NCBI GenBank assembly: GCA_025055135.1
Contig: JANWYU010000212.1
Span: 1 to 38,914 of the forward strand
Source: Pseudobdellovibrionaceae bacterium
GTDB taxonomy: Bacteria; Bdellovibrionota; Bdellovibrionia; Bdellovibrionales; Bdellovibrionaceae
DNA length: 38,914 nt
Reading direction: 5' to 3'
In this document: piece by piece, positions 1-8,515 of the stretch
Numbering within the stretch: position 1 is the first letter of the stretch
Layout: each line of letters starts with the position of its first letter
Translations under genes and position numbers: made by a program
The notes under the pieces: generated by a model
Told to the model about the DNA's origin: nothing
Databases searched by the model: none
The model's input: the letters and a program-made list of their open reading frames with translations, nothing else

Positions 1-2
1 GA

Positions 3-209
3 GATGTTGATGGTGTGTTACCTCATTCCAAGACACAAAAAGATGGGGGTTTGGGGGTAAAGACTAAACACAGTTTTGAAGATCTTGTGATCCAAGGTAA
101 ATTTCGTAAAGCACTTGAGGAAGTGAGGATCATCGATAGTGACAAGGAATTTGGTCGTTTGATAAGACCCAGAGAGGATTTTATCGATCGTATGGAGTTT
201 TTGGAGTAG
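3..209 (+). CDS. C-terminal end of an unidentified protein (cut by left edge)
   Basis: The reading frame is open from the first bases of the window to a TAG at 207-209. The GTG at position 15 given in the ORF track is therefore probably an internal codon, and this is the tail of a longer gene. The visible ~69 residues are charged and probably helical, and I recognise no domain. The stop is one base before the ATG of the next gene, so the two are probably co-transcribed and translationally coupled. By context it belongs to the envelope cluster that follows. No function can be assigned from this fragment. Confidence 0.6.
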   Translation, partial: DVDGVLPHSKTQKDGGLGVKTKHSFEDLVIQGKFRKALEEVRIIDSDKEFGRLIRPREDFIDRMEFLE

Positions 210-210
210 T

Positions 211-1392
211 ATGTTAGTTTTGAAAGATCGGGAAAATAAAGTTATTCGGGTTTTTACGGGAGAGGTCTCTCGTGGTGTGGTATTTTATGATCGTCTTTTG
301 AAAAGGTTATCTGTTAGAGACAGCAGGTTGTTTGAGAGAATGGTGTTTAAGGAATCAAACAGGCTCAATCGTTTTTTGTTAATAAAAGAATTTGAATTAA
401 GTGAGCTAATCAAAAGTCCCTTGTCTTTAGGTCTTTTGGGCACGCTGGAGTTTGTTTCGCTTAATCATCGAGATTTTCTCATCGACACGAGATTTTTTGC
501 GCTTGATAGTAATGAACGCCGTTCGGCCGTTGTTTTGTCCGTTATATCAGTGTTAGCTTTTTGTATTCTATTTATTATTTTTAAGGTGTTACCAAGGGAA
601 ATTTCTCCAAATTTAGAAGAGGAAATTCAGGCTAAATTGGTAGAGATGAGAAAGCTCAATAAGGATACTAAGCCGCAAGTGGTTGTGCCTCATGTGCAAA
701 TTGTTAATAAAAGGTCAGTCCCTGTTACCGTAGTAAACAAAGATGTTTCATCGGCCTCTTCCATGAAGCGTGTTGGCGTTTTAGCAGTTTTGGGAGAATT
801 GCAGAGGGGATCAAAAGTTCCCGGAATTAATTTGGGTAGCGTTAATGTTACAAGTGGGAGTGGTTTGGGCGGGTCATTAGGATCGGGTGGTGTTCAATCT
901 CAGATTTACGCGAAAGGTATGATTGCAGCGCCACTGGGATTGGCACAGCGGCTCGAGGGGGCCGGAGGATATGGTACCAAAGGTTCGGGTGGTGGATCTG
1001 GTGGATATGGAAATATCTCGATCGTAGGATCAAGAGGTCGAAGCTCTTTGGGTGTGGGAGGAAGTGGTTTGGGGTATCAAAGTGGAGGAGCGGGATTGAA
1101 TGAGAATCAAATTCGAGCTGTCATTGAACAAAATAGTGGTCAGGTTCGTTATTGTTATGAACAAGCCCTTCTTCGTAATCCTGAATTAGCAGGAAGGGTA
1201 ACCATTAATTTTATTATTAATGCTAAAGGGTTTGTAACAGAGGCATCAGTAGGTTTTTCGAATTTGAACAATCATGATGTTGAACAATGCATAGTGGATA
1301 AATTAAAAATGTGGCGCTTTCCCTCTCCTGAAGGAGGAGTTGACGTGAAAGTTAGTTACCCTTTTACTCTGAAACGCTCGAGTCAGGGATGA
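211..1392 (+). CDS. AgmX/PglI-type protein with TonB-like C-terminal domain
   Basis: This 393-residue protein has a cytoplasmic N-terminal part (about 1-105), one transmembrane segment (about 107-128, rich in V, L, I and F), a basic/proline stretch, a long glycine/serine-rich flexible linker (about 195-300) and a C-terminal TonB-like module (about 305-393). The C-terminal module contains 'QVRYCYEQALLRNPELAG' and a second Cys in 'VEQCIVDKL', a pair typical of AgmX/PglI C-terminal domains, where the two cysteines may form a disulfide. Family members (GltG and GltJ/AgmX in Myxococcus) are inner-membrane proteins that reach through the periplasm to outer-membrane partners in the gliding machinery. 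The N-terminal FHA, GYF or zinc-finger modules of the myxobacterial proteins are not evident. It starts one base after the upstream stop. The domain call is strong; a motility role is inference from context. Confidence 0.82.
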   Translation: MLVLKDRENKVIRVFTGEVSRGVVFYDRLLKRLSVRDSRLFERMVFKESNRLNRFLLIKEFELSELIKSPLSLGLLGTLEFVSLNHRDFLIDTRFFALDSNERRSAVVLSVISVLAFCILFIIFKVLPREISPNLEEEIQAKLVEMRKLNKDTKPQVVVPHVQIVNKRSVPVTVVNKDVSSASSMKRVGVLAVLGELQRGSKVPGINLGSVNVTSGSGLGGSLGSGGVQSQIYAKGMIAAPLGLAQRLEGAGGYGTKGSGGGSGGYGNISIVGSRGRSSLGVGGSGLGYQSGGAGLNENQIRAVIEQNSGQVRYCYEQALLRNPELAGRVTINFIINAKGFVTEASVGFSNLNNHDVEQCIVDKLKMWRFPSPEGGVDVKVSYPFTLKRSSQG

Positions 1393-1414
1393 ATTTAACG
1401 GAGGAGGTTTTATC

Positions 1415-2665
1415 GTGATTAATTCCAGTACAGTTCAAATTTTTTGGTGGTTGAGAAATTCTTTGGTGGTCATGATTGGGACTTTTGTATTCGTTTCGTG
1501 TCAATGGTCGCAAGACCCAATGGAAAATAAACCAGATTTTATAAAAAAGGCATCGCCATCTAAAAAAACTGTTATTCCTCGACCAATAAATTCGGATGCA
1601 ATACGGCTACATGGCCCCTCGGTTGTAACGGCTAGTGAGAATGAAGAAATTGAAATCGAATTTGAACCGAAATTATTGGTGGATCACTATGTGATTGACG
1701 GTTTTGAGGTTTTAAATTCGGATTTTTTTAGTGAGATACAAGTTGATTCAAAAAAATTTAGCGTTAGATGGAAACCAAGTAAAAAAGACCTCGAATATGA
1801 CGTGTATGTTACCAAAGAATTAAAGGTCAGAGTTTGGGCTAAGCCGCAAGTGCAGATGGATTTACCAGTGATCCAAAGTGAGAGGACCGTGGCCATTCTG
1901 GTTAAAAGAAAGGCTCAGATTCCCACAGTCGAAGAAATTAGTGTGGATGTCAGCCATTTTAGAGAGGGATCGACCTATTTGATGACCATTTTGGTTAGAG
2001 ATGTTAATGGTGGAGAAAAAAAAGGAGTTGAGCCAGCGGTAGAGCTGTTACCACCTAAGGCGACTGATCGGAAAAGATTAGTTAATTTAGCTGCAATGAT
2101 CCATCTCGTCTCTAAGGTAAAAGAAGATCCACAAGGAGATATCTGGAAGTTTCGGTATCAAGTGAGTTTGCCGGATGTCAATTTGACCGACTCTTCTGTG
2201 TTGGGAGGAATGGAAGTAGCGGTGCGAAGTGGGTTTGGAGTGAGCAGTGAACCAGTTTCATTTCGAATTCCAATTTATACTCGTTTAAGTGATCTGGTCG
2301 TTCTAGGGATGCCCCAAAAGTTAAAAGTTGCCGCCGGATCATCTTTAAATTTTGAGTTCTTAGTAGTGGATCCTATGGGGGAAGGGCAGATTCGTGTTGA
2401 TTCCGAGTTGAGTAAGATACCTTTAGGCGCTGAATTAAACTGCAAAAACGAGGAAATTACGACCTTGCTTCAATGTGAGTTTGTTTGGATAACCGGTATG
2501 GAAATGGCTGGAAGATGGTACTTATTGAGTTTGCATGCTGTGAATTCAAATAGAGAGATTAATGATCCTTTAGTCAAAAAACATTGGTTTAAGACATGGA
2601 TTTATGTAGGGCTTGAGTCCGATCGTCCGTCTTGGCCGGAAAATCCCCCAAGTGGACAAGAGTAA
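1415..2665 (+). CDS. Predicted lipoprotein with beta-rich (Ig/cadherin-like) body
   Basis: The GTG start has a strong Shine-Dalgarno (GGAGGAGG, about 7 nt upstream). The N-terminus is a hydrophobic signal followed by 'FVFVSC' with a probable lipidated Cys at residue 29, so the mature protein should be membrane-anchored in the envelope. The remaining ~385 residues alternate beta-strand-like segments with polar turns, suggesting two or three Ig- or cadherin-like sandwiches, but I see no diagnostic motif. The gene lies 22 nt after the AgmX-like gene and 24 nt before the beta-barrel gene, so all three are probably one operon. It may bridge the TonB-like arm and the outer-membrane barrel. I do not recognise a named family. 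Confidence 0.7.
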   Translation: MINSSTVQIFWWLRNSLVVMIGTFVFVSCQWSQDPMENKPDFIKKASPSKKTVIPRPINSDAIRLHGPSVVTASENEEIEIEFEPKLLVDHYVIDGFEVLNSDFFSEIQVDSKKFSVRWKPSKKDLEYDVYVTKELKVRVWAKPQVQMDLPVIQSERTVAILVKRKAQIPTVEEISVDVSHFREGSTYLMTILVRDVNGGEKKGVEPAVELLPPKATDRKRLVNLAAMIHLVSKVKEDPQGDIWKFRYQVSLPDVNLTDSSVLGGMEVAVRSGFGVSSEPVSFRIPIYTRLSDLVVLGMPQKLKVAAGSSLNFEFLVVDPMGEGQIRVDSELSKIPLGAELNCKNEEITTLLQCEFVWITGMEMAGRWYLLSLHAVNSNREINDPLVKKHWFKTWIYVGLESDRPSWPENPPSGQE

Positions 2666-2689
2666 CAAAAAAATTAAAGGAGCTGGGGC

Positions 2690-3454
2690 ATGAAAAAATA
2701 TAGAAAAATGACTTTTTCGTTTCTGCGAAAACTGGCCAATGGAGTGTGGTGGTTAGCTTTTTGTAGTTGTTATAATGTAAGTGCCGCTTTCGCTGAAGCC
2801 GATGGTGAGGAACTTACTGATGGTTTGGGTGGAAGTCGTGAAATTGTTGAAAAGTTACAAATAATTAATCCCGTAGTAACAGTTGCCGCTATTCAGAATG
2901 AGTTTTTTCCTCGAAGCGGGCGATGGGAATTGGCCTCGCAGTTATCTTACGGTTTGGGTGGGGATACTTATGTACGAAGTCATAGTGTTGGGTTTAATGG
3001 GTACTACCATATCAACAGGTATTTTTCCTTGGGGATTTCGTGGCAAAAAGTTTACAACTTTCTAACACCAGAGGGAGAACAATCTATTGCGCAGGCAATT
3101 CAGGAATATTATGCCGATCCTTCAGATCCATCACGAGCGTTTCCAGAGGTCAATTATTTAAAAGAGGCCGGTCATTTCAGTTTTTTGTGGTATCCTATTT
3201 ATGGAAAAATTTCCTGGCTAAGTAGTAAGATTATTCAATTTAATAGTTATCTTGCTTTGGGGTTTGGTAACCTAAGCCTCAGATTTCATAATGCAAATAG
3301 CACCCAAGTGGGTTTAGGTTTCAGCTTTTGGGTTACACCCAAGTGGACAATTCGTACTGAAGTTTTGTGGCATTTTTTTGAAGCTCGTTACCACAATCAA
3401 TTGTCGCCTATGAATTGGGTTTTATTGGGAACACAGCTTGGTTATATTTTTTAG
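2690..3454 (+). CDS. Outer-membrane beta-barrel protein
   Basis: This 254-residue secreted protein has a signal peptide ending near 'VSAAFAEA'. Alternating amphipathic strands rich in aromatic residues follow, for example 'WELASQLSYGLGG', 'GFNGYYHINRYFSLGISW' and 'WTIRTEVLWHFFEARYH', and the protein ends in aromatic 'LGYIF' as many outer-membrane barrels do. It resembles the small barrel domain common in myxobacteria and Bdellovibrio (GltA/GltB-like size and context). The Shine-Dalgarno AGGAG lies 7 nt before the ATG. It sits between a lipoprotein and a helical-repeat periplasmic protein, which matches the composition of Glt-type envelope complexes. The barrel call is good; equivalence to GltA or GltB is inference. 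Confidence 0.75.
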   Translation: MKKYRKMTFSFLRKLANGVWWLAFCSCYNVSAAFAEADGEELTDGLGGSREIVEKLQIINPVVTVAAIQNEFFPRSGRWELASQLSYGLGGDTYVRSHSVGFNGYYHINRYFSLGISWQKVYNFLTPEGEQSIAQAIQEYYADPSDPSRAFPEVNYLKEAGHFSFLWYPIYGKISWLSSKIIQFNSYLALGFGNLSLRFHNANSTQVGLGFSFWVTPKWTIRTEVLWHFFEARYHNQLSPMNWVLLGTQLGYIF

Positions 3455-3466
3455 GAGCGCTTATTT

Positions 3467-5122
3467 ATGCACTGGAATTGGCTGATACTCTTTTTTATTT
3501 TTATTGGTATCTATAGGGCTAATGCGCAGTTCAATCTTAATCATTTTTTTCCTAACCATCAGGGGAGCGACAACCCTAGTTTCGTTCGTCCCGGTAAATA
3601 TGGGGAGTGGGAGCTGGTGTTGCTTCAAGAGTTGAAGCAACTAAACATTGAACAATATGTCGTTTTAGAAAATGTTTTGCAAAAAAAGTACGCAGATGCC
3701 TTAACCGTATTTCAGCAGGCGTTTAGAGAGTTTAATCAAATTCCGACGATAAGGCTGTTTGAGGCGTTTTTATTGTATAAGTCTGGTTTACGTTTGAGTG
3801 GAGTGGAAAAATTGTTGCAAGAAAAAGAGCTAGATCGTGCCCATTTTTATACTTTAAATATTTGGCGATCGCTATTACAAGAATTAACTGACGTTGATTG
3901 GAAGGCGATTGAAGTAACTCCTCATTCAGAGATTAGTCGCTATTTTGGGGGAGAGATAGAGTTACGGGTGTTAGCCAATCAGAATCTTTCAGAACAAAGA
4001 TCAGAACAGTTACTTCCACTTACTTTAAAGACCGTAGACGGAACGTATGAGCAGGCCTTAGTGTACTGGAGCCTTGTGCTTAGTTATCTCAGGGAAAATA
4101 AAACTGAAGAAGCAGCTCGTGTGCTGGTTAAGCTATTGGCGAATGAAAAAACGTTAAAAGCCTTTGATCGCGATTTGGTTTTTTTAACTGCCGGTCGTAT
4201 GCTTTATCAGGCTAAGTTACATCCTGTAGATGTGGAATATTATGCAAAGGTAGGCAAGAAATCTGACCTGTGGCCTATTGCTCGAGAAGAAATGGCTTGG
4301 TCTTTGTTGCGGCATCAGAAGCCCCATGAGGCATTTGCCGTGGCCGATGAAATTGCCCGTCCTATTTTTCATGGTTGGGTCAATCCAGAAGTTTATTTAA
4401 TTTACGGATTGTCCGCACTGGAGTTGTGTCAGTATTCGGCGGTGCAACGCTCGATTGTTATTTTTCGCGATTATATAAAAAAGAGAAAATCACAGTTAGA
4501 TACTTTGCTTGGTTCTGAAATTAAAGAGGAATCTAAAGGGACGCTTCCTGAGGCCCTTTCTTCTTTATTGAAGGCTTTGCAGGGAGAAGAGCAATTTTTT
4601 GTTACTTTGAAGCAGGTTGGTTCTTATATTAATCAGCTTCCGTGGTTGTTTCATCGTAATCGGAGTGTTCGAGATAAGGCTATGGCCCTGAAGGCTGTGC
4701 ATCGTGAGCTAGCTGGTATCAATCAAATAGGGTCAGATTCTGTAAATAGGGATGTTGTTCAATCTTTAAAGAAACGGTGGGAGGAGCGAAGGGCTCAAAT
4801 TGAGCACAGCTTATTAAAGCTATACAGGTTAAAACTCAAGGAGGAGCGAAGCAATTTGGATTTGTTAGTTAAAAAAATGGCCTTACTTGAGGTGGAACTT
4901 TTAAATCACTTAGTGGGTAACAAAAAACTTGGATCATTATCCCAAGTATCCCACCTATCTCAAGTATCCAAAGTATCTAAGGGGAAACATTATGAAAGTA
5001 ACATGAAAAATGGGGCATATCGTTTTAGACGACTGGGTGATGAATTATGGATGGATGAGCTTGGATGGTCTACGGCTGAGGTAAAAGGAGTTACCTGTTT
5101 GACAGAAACGAAAGGGCGGTGA
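3467..5122 (+). CDS. Periplasmic helical-repeat (TPR-like) protein with C-terminal coiled coil
   Basis: This 551-residue protein has a cleavable signal peptide (hydrophobic residues 5-16, 'ANA' before the mature start). The body is helical, with paired-helix repeats of TPR character such as 'YADALTVFQQAFREFNQIP' and 'ALVYWSLVLSYLRENKTEEA'. A charged coiled-coil stretch follows at about 430-490, then a short Ser/Val-rich repeat region ('LSQVSHLSQVSKVSK'). The Shine-Dalgarno AGGAG overlaps the stop region of the barrel gene, so translation is probably coupled. Its place next to a small outer-membrane barrel parallels the TPR proteins GltC and GltE of the myxobacterial gliding machinery. That equivalence is inference; the secreted helical-repeat description is visible in the sequence. 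Confidence 0.7.
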   Translation: MHWNWLILFFIFIGIYRANAQFNLNHFFPNHQGSDNPSFVRPGKYGEWELVLLQELKQLNIEQYVVLENVLQKKYADALTVFQQAFREFNQIPTIRLFEAFLLYKSGLRLSGVEKLLQEKELDRAHFYTLNIWRSLLQELTDVDWKAIEVTPHSEISRYFGGEIELRVLANQNLSEQRSEQLLPLTLKTVDGTYEQALVYWSLVLSYLRENKTEEAARVLVKLLANEKTLKAFDRDLVFLTAGRMLYQAKLHPVDVEYYAKVGKKSDLWPIAREEMAWSLLRHQKPHEAFAVADEIARPIFHGWVNPEVYLIYGLSALELCQYSAVQRSIVIFRDYIKKRKSQLDTLLGSEIKEESKGTLPEALSSLLKALQGEEQFFVTLKQVGSYINQLPWLFHRNRSVRDKAMALKAVHRELAGINQIGSDSVNRDVVQSLKKRWEERRAQIEHSLLKLYRLKLKEERSNLDLLVKKMALLEVELLNHLVGNKKLGSLSQVSHLSQVSKVSKGKHYESNMKNGAYRFRRLGDELWMDELGWSTAEVKGVTCLTETKGR

Positions 5123-5134
5123 GGGGGAATGACT

Positions 5135-6292
5135 ATGAATGTGAGCACACAATCTTTTGCTATAAAGATCATGAGAACATTTTATCAAACAAAGTTAAGA
5201 ACATTAAGGATGACTTTCGTAGGGTTATTGTTTGCAGTGGCGTGTTCTCCATCGGTTCCTAAAGTGTTCCCCGAGCAGGCATTTATCTCCTCTGCGGTGA
5301 AATGGGATGCAGGTATTGAATTTATCAATCCCAAGGTGGATATTTTGTTTGTGGTTGATGATTCCTCAAGTATGAGCTCCCATCAGTCGAATCTAGCTCA
5401 GAATATTGCCCGATTTTTGAATCAATTCGTAAAGCGACGTGATATCGACTATCAAGTTGGGGTGATTACGACGGCCATGGGTGTTCATAACGATAGACCT
5501 CATCTATGTTGTGGGCGTTTGGTTGATCTATCGGGTCATCGCTTTGTCAACTCGAGCACAAACAACCTTGTTCGGGCTTTGCAGATCAACCTGTTGGTGG
5601 GTACTCGTGGGGATCCCTATGAAATGGTTTTCTCTCCTATTATGAAGGCGTTAAGCCCTGAAATGCGTAATGGTTACAATAAAGGCTTTTTAAGAGATGA
5701 TGCCCATTTAATTATTGTGGTGATTAGTGACGCTGAGGATCAATCTGATAAAGAGAATCATAGTGAGTATCATACAAGTCCCATTTCTCCTTATGAGGCC
5801 TATCAATTTCTGTTAAATTTAAAAAACAAGGACTTGGATAAGATTATGGCCTACGGGGTGATCGTTCCAGTTAACGATATTTTTGGATGTGCCCGCGATG
5901 AGGAAGGTGTTCTTCCCCGTCGTATAGAGGCATTTCTACGAAATTTTGATAAATCGGGACAAAATATTTTTAATTTATGCGATCCCTTTTTTGGGGAACA
6001 TTTAGTAAGAATTGGAGAACATGCCGTGCGTAGGCTTTCGCGGACCATTTATCTTTCACGGCCTCCCATTGTATCGAGTATCAGAGTTCAGATTGGAGAT
6101 AGAGTAATTCCCAATCATGCAGATAATGGTTGGGTTTACGATCCTGAAAAAAATGCTATTGTGTTAGGGGTTAATGTTGATCTAAACTCGTTGAGTGACA
6201 ATGATCGCTTAAAAATTTTTTACAATGCTACTGAGTATGTTGAGACTCGAGATCCTCGACCTTTATCAAAACGGGCTAAAATACAAAAGTAA
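5135..6292 (+). CDS. VWA-domain lipoprotein
   Basis: A von Willebrand factor A domain begins at 'DILFVVDDSSSMS', which carries the DxSxS metal-ion (MIDAS) motif. The N-terminus is a signal with lipobox 'FAVAC' (lipidated Cys at residue 39 of the track ORF, 37 from my start). A Cys pair ('LCCGR') and two further cysteines lie inside the domain. I prefer the ATG at 5135 over 5129, because the Shine-Dalgarno GAGGGGG (5121-5127) leaves only 1 nt before 5129 but 7 nt before 5135. The gene follows the helical-repeat gene closely and ends 2 nt before galE. VWA proteins usually mediate metal-dependent protein binding, so this could be a surface adhesin or an assembly factor for the cluster. The domain is confident; the partner is unknown. 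Confidence 0.82.
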   Translation: MNVSTQSFAIKIMRTFYQTKLRTLRMTFVGLLFAVACSPSVPKVFPEQAFISSAVKWDAGIEFINPKVDILFVVDDSSSMSSHQSNLAQNIARFLNQFVKRRDIDYQVGVITTAMGVHNDRPHLCCGRLVDLSGHRFVNSSTNNLVRALQINLLVGTRGDPYEMVFSPIMKALSPEMRNGYNKGFLRDDAHLIIVVISDAEDQSDKENHSEYHTSPISPYEAYQFLLNLKNKDLDKIMAYGVIVPVNDIFGCARDEEGVLPRRIEAFLRNFDKSGQNIFNLCDPFFGEHLVRIGEHAVRRLSRTIYLSRPPIVSSIRVQIGDRVIPNHADNGWVYDPEKNAIVLGVNVDLNSLSDNDRLKIFYNATEYVETRDPRPLSKRAKIQK

Positions 6293-6294
6293 TT

Positions 6295-7305
6295 ATGAAC
6301 TCTGAAATTTCTGTTTTGGTAACAGGGGGAGCAGGCTACATCGGATCTCATACGGTGAGTCAGCTTTGTGCCCATCCCAAGATTGCTCGGGTTATTGTAC
6401 TAGATGATTTAAGCACAGGCTTTCGTGAGGCAGTAGATTCTCGGGCTGAATTTGTTCAAGGTTCTGTGTTGGACTCAAAGATTTTAGACTATATTTTTTC
6501 TCGTTACCAAGTTAGCGCCGTGGTTCATTTTGCTGCCAAACTGGTAGTCCCAGAATCTGTGATAGAGCCCGTTTTGTACTACGAGAATAATGTTATGGGT
6601 ATGATTCAGCTGATTAAGGCTATGCGCCGATTTGGGGCGCGCTACTTTATTTTTTCCTCTACTGCTGCTGTTTATGGCAACCCTCCTCCTCATGTTACTT
6701 TGATTGGAGAAAATGAATCTCCCAATCCTTTAAATCCCTATGGGTGGTCCAAATTGATGGCTGAGCAGATTTTAAAAGATGCTGTGTCGGCCTATGGCTT
6801 CGCTGCGGTAGTGCTGCGTTACTTTAATGTGGCAGGTGCTACCGAGTCTAACGGCCAAAGGACTCGGCATGCTACCCATTTGATTAAAGTGGCCGCTCAG
6901 GCGGCGGTAGGGAAACGATCTTTTGTGGAAATTTTTGGTTCGGATTATCCCACTAAAGATGGTACAGGGGTGAGAGATTATATTCATGTGGAGGATTTAG
7001 CCCGCGCGCATATTCTGTCCCTGGAATATCTCTTAGCGGGGCATGGATCTTCTTATGAGGTTTTCAATTGCGGATACGGCTATGGGCATTCGGTGATTGA
7101 GGTGCTTGAAGCAATGAAAAGGGTTTCTGGGGTTAATTTTGAAATGAGGATGAGTGGAAGAAGGCCGGGGGATGCGGCTTGTTTGGTAGCGGATCCGGAA
7201 AAAATTAGGAAGACCTTGGGATGGCGGCCTCAATTTCAAGACTTAGAGGGCATCTGTCGTTCTGCCTATCTTTGGGAAAAAAAATGGTCTGAAAATGGTA
7301 TTTGA
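6295..7305 (+). CDS. galE: UDP-glucose 4-epimerase
   Basis: GalE interconverts UDP-glucose and UDP-galactose using NAD, supplying sugars for LPS and exopolysaccharide. Seen here are the N-terminal Rossmann dinucleotide-binding loop 'TGGAGYIGSH', the catalytic serine region 'SSTAAVYG', the YxxxK pair in 'NPYGWSK', and the C-terminal signature 'DGTGVRDYIHVEDLA'. The length of 336 residues is normal for the family. It starts 2 nt after the VWA lipoprotein stop and overlaps the next gene by 11 nt, so it is probably read in the same transcript as its neighbours. Related extended-SDR sugar-nucleotide epimerases are the only serious alternative. Confidence 0.93.
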   Translation: MNSEISVLVTGGAGYIGSHTVSQLCAHPKIARVIVLDDLSTGFREAVDSRAEFVQGSVLDSKILDYIFSRYQVSAVVHFAAKLVVPESVIEPVLYYENNVMGMIQLIKAMRRFGARYFIFSSTAAVYGNPPPHVTLIGENESPNPLNPYGWSKLMAEQILKDAVSAYGFAAVVLRYFNVAGATESNGQRTRHATHLIKVAAQAAVGKRSFVEIFGSDYPTKDGTGVRDYIHVEDLARAHILSLEYLLAGHGSSYEVFNCGYGYGHSVIEVLEAMKRVSGVNFEMRMSGRRPGDAACLVADPEKIRKTLGWRPQFQDLEGICRSAYLWEKKWSENGI

Positions 7306-8515
7306 AAAGGTTATTGCTTTTTTCGGTTTTTTGATTTTCTTGTTACTGGCCTGGGTACTTAGTGACAACAAAAAGGCGATTCCATGGAGAACGGTTTTCT
7401 GGGGCGTGGGACTGCAAATTTTTTTGGGTGTCGTCATTTTGAAAACCGACCATGGGTTGCTTGTTTTCCAAAAATTGGGAGATTGGACTCGGTTCCTTCT
7501 GAATTTTTCGTTAGAGGGTTCGCGCTTTATTTTTGGTAAGCTAGCCGATCCTGAGGGAAGTTGGGGATTTCTATTTGTTACCATGGTGTTACCAACCATA
7601 ATTTTTATGAGCTCTCTCATGTCGGTGTTATATTTTTTGGGAATTATGCCAAAGATCGTTCAAGCTTTTGCTTGGGTCATGGTTAAGACTATGAGGATAT
7701 CGGGTCCTGAAAGTCTTGCGGCGGCAAGTAACATATTTGTAGGGCAGACGGAGGCCCCTTTAGTAATTCGTCCCTATTTAGAAAAAATGACTCGGTCTGA
7801 AATCATGAGTTTAATGACCGGGGGCATGGCTACTGTTGCTGGAGGAGTGTTGGTGGCCTATGTGGGTTTTGGGGTGGATCCAGTGCATCTGTTAGCAGCT
7901 AGCGTGATTTCAGCGCCCGCAGCCTTAACTGTGGCAAAGCTTATGGTCCCTCCGGAGCCTAGGTTACCTATCGATTTTTCCATGCGCATTGGACGGGATG
8001 ATACCAGTAATATTCTTGAGGCGGCTACTCAGGGGGCAACGGAGGGGTTGCGATTGGCAGCCAATGTAGCGGCCATGTTGGTGGCCTTTATCTCATTAAT
8101 TGCTTTGTTGAATCATTTGCTTGGAGCCTTGGGTGGTTGGATCGGATGGCCATCTCTTTCCTTAGACCTTATTTTAGCCTACGTAAACGCTCCTTTTGCT
8201 TGGTTAATGGGAGTTCCGTCGCAGGACGTTTTCCAAGTGGGGGTACTTTTAGGAAAGAAAATTGTTTTTAACGAATTTGTTGGCTACATGGATCTTGTAA
8301 AAATAGCTCCCAATTTGGATCAGCGCTCGGTAATTGTTGCTACCTATGCCCTGTGTGGTTTTGCCAATTTTTCCTCCATTGCCATACAAATTGGGGGAAT
8401 TGGAGCTTTGGCTCCAACCCAAAAGAAAACGCTAGTTCAGTTGGGCCTTAGGTCTTTAGTGGGAGGAACGTTGGCCTGTTACCTTACCGCTTGTGTTGCT
8501 GGCTTTTTAGTGTAA
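7295..8515 (+). CDS. NupC/CNT-family concentrative nucleoside transporter
   Basis: This 406-residue polytopic inner-membrane protein has many hydrophobic segments and the family signature 'GQTEAPLVIRPYL', part of the nucleoside-binding region of concentrative nucleoside transporters, plus Gly/Ala-rich helices such as 'GVLVAYVGFGVDPVHLLAASVISAPAA'. Family members import nucleosides with Na+ or H+. The ATG lies inside galE (11-nt overlap), implying coupled translation. Nucleoside uptake would suit a predator that feeds on prey nucleic acids, but that ecological reading is inference. Its 3' end overlaps a convergent gene by 9 nt. Confidence 0.88.
   Translation: MVFEKVIAFFGFLIFLLLAWVLSDNKKAIPWRTVFWGVGLQIFLGVVILKTDHGLLVFQKLGDWTRFLLNFSLEGSRFIFGKLADPEGSWGFLFVTMVLPTIIFMSSLMSVLYFLGIMPKIVQAFAWVMVKTMRISGPESLAAASNIFVGQTEAPLVIRPYLEKMTRSEIMSLMTGGMATVAGGVLVAYVGFGVDPVHLLAASVISAPAALTVAKLMVPPEPRLPIDFSMRIGRDDTSNILEAATQGATEGLRLAANVAAMLVAFISLIALLNHLLGALGGWIGWPSLSLDLILAYVNAPFAWLMGVPSQDVFQVGVLLGKKIVFNEFVGYMDLVKIAPNLDQRSVIVATYALCGFANFSSIAIQIGGIGALAPTQKKTLVQLGLRSLVGGTLACYLTACVAGFLV

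Noticed and set aside
7243-7620. 125-aa minus-strand ORF opposite galE and nupC
   Set aside because: It is a shadow of two clear overlapping genes, with no ribosome-binding site and basic, low-complexity composition.
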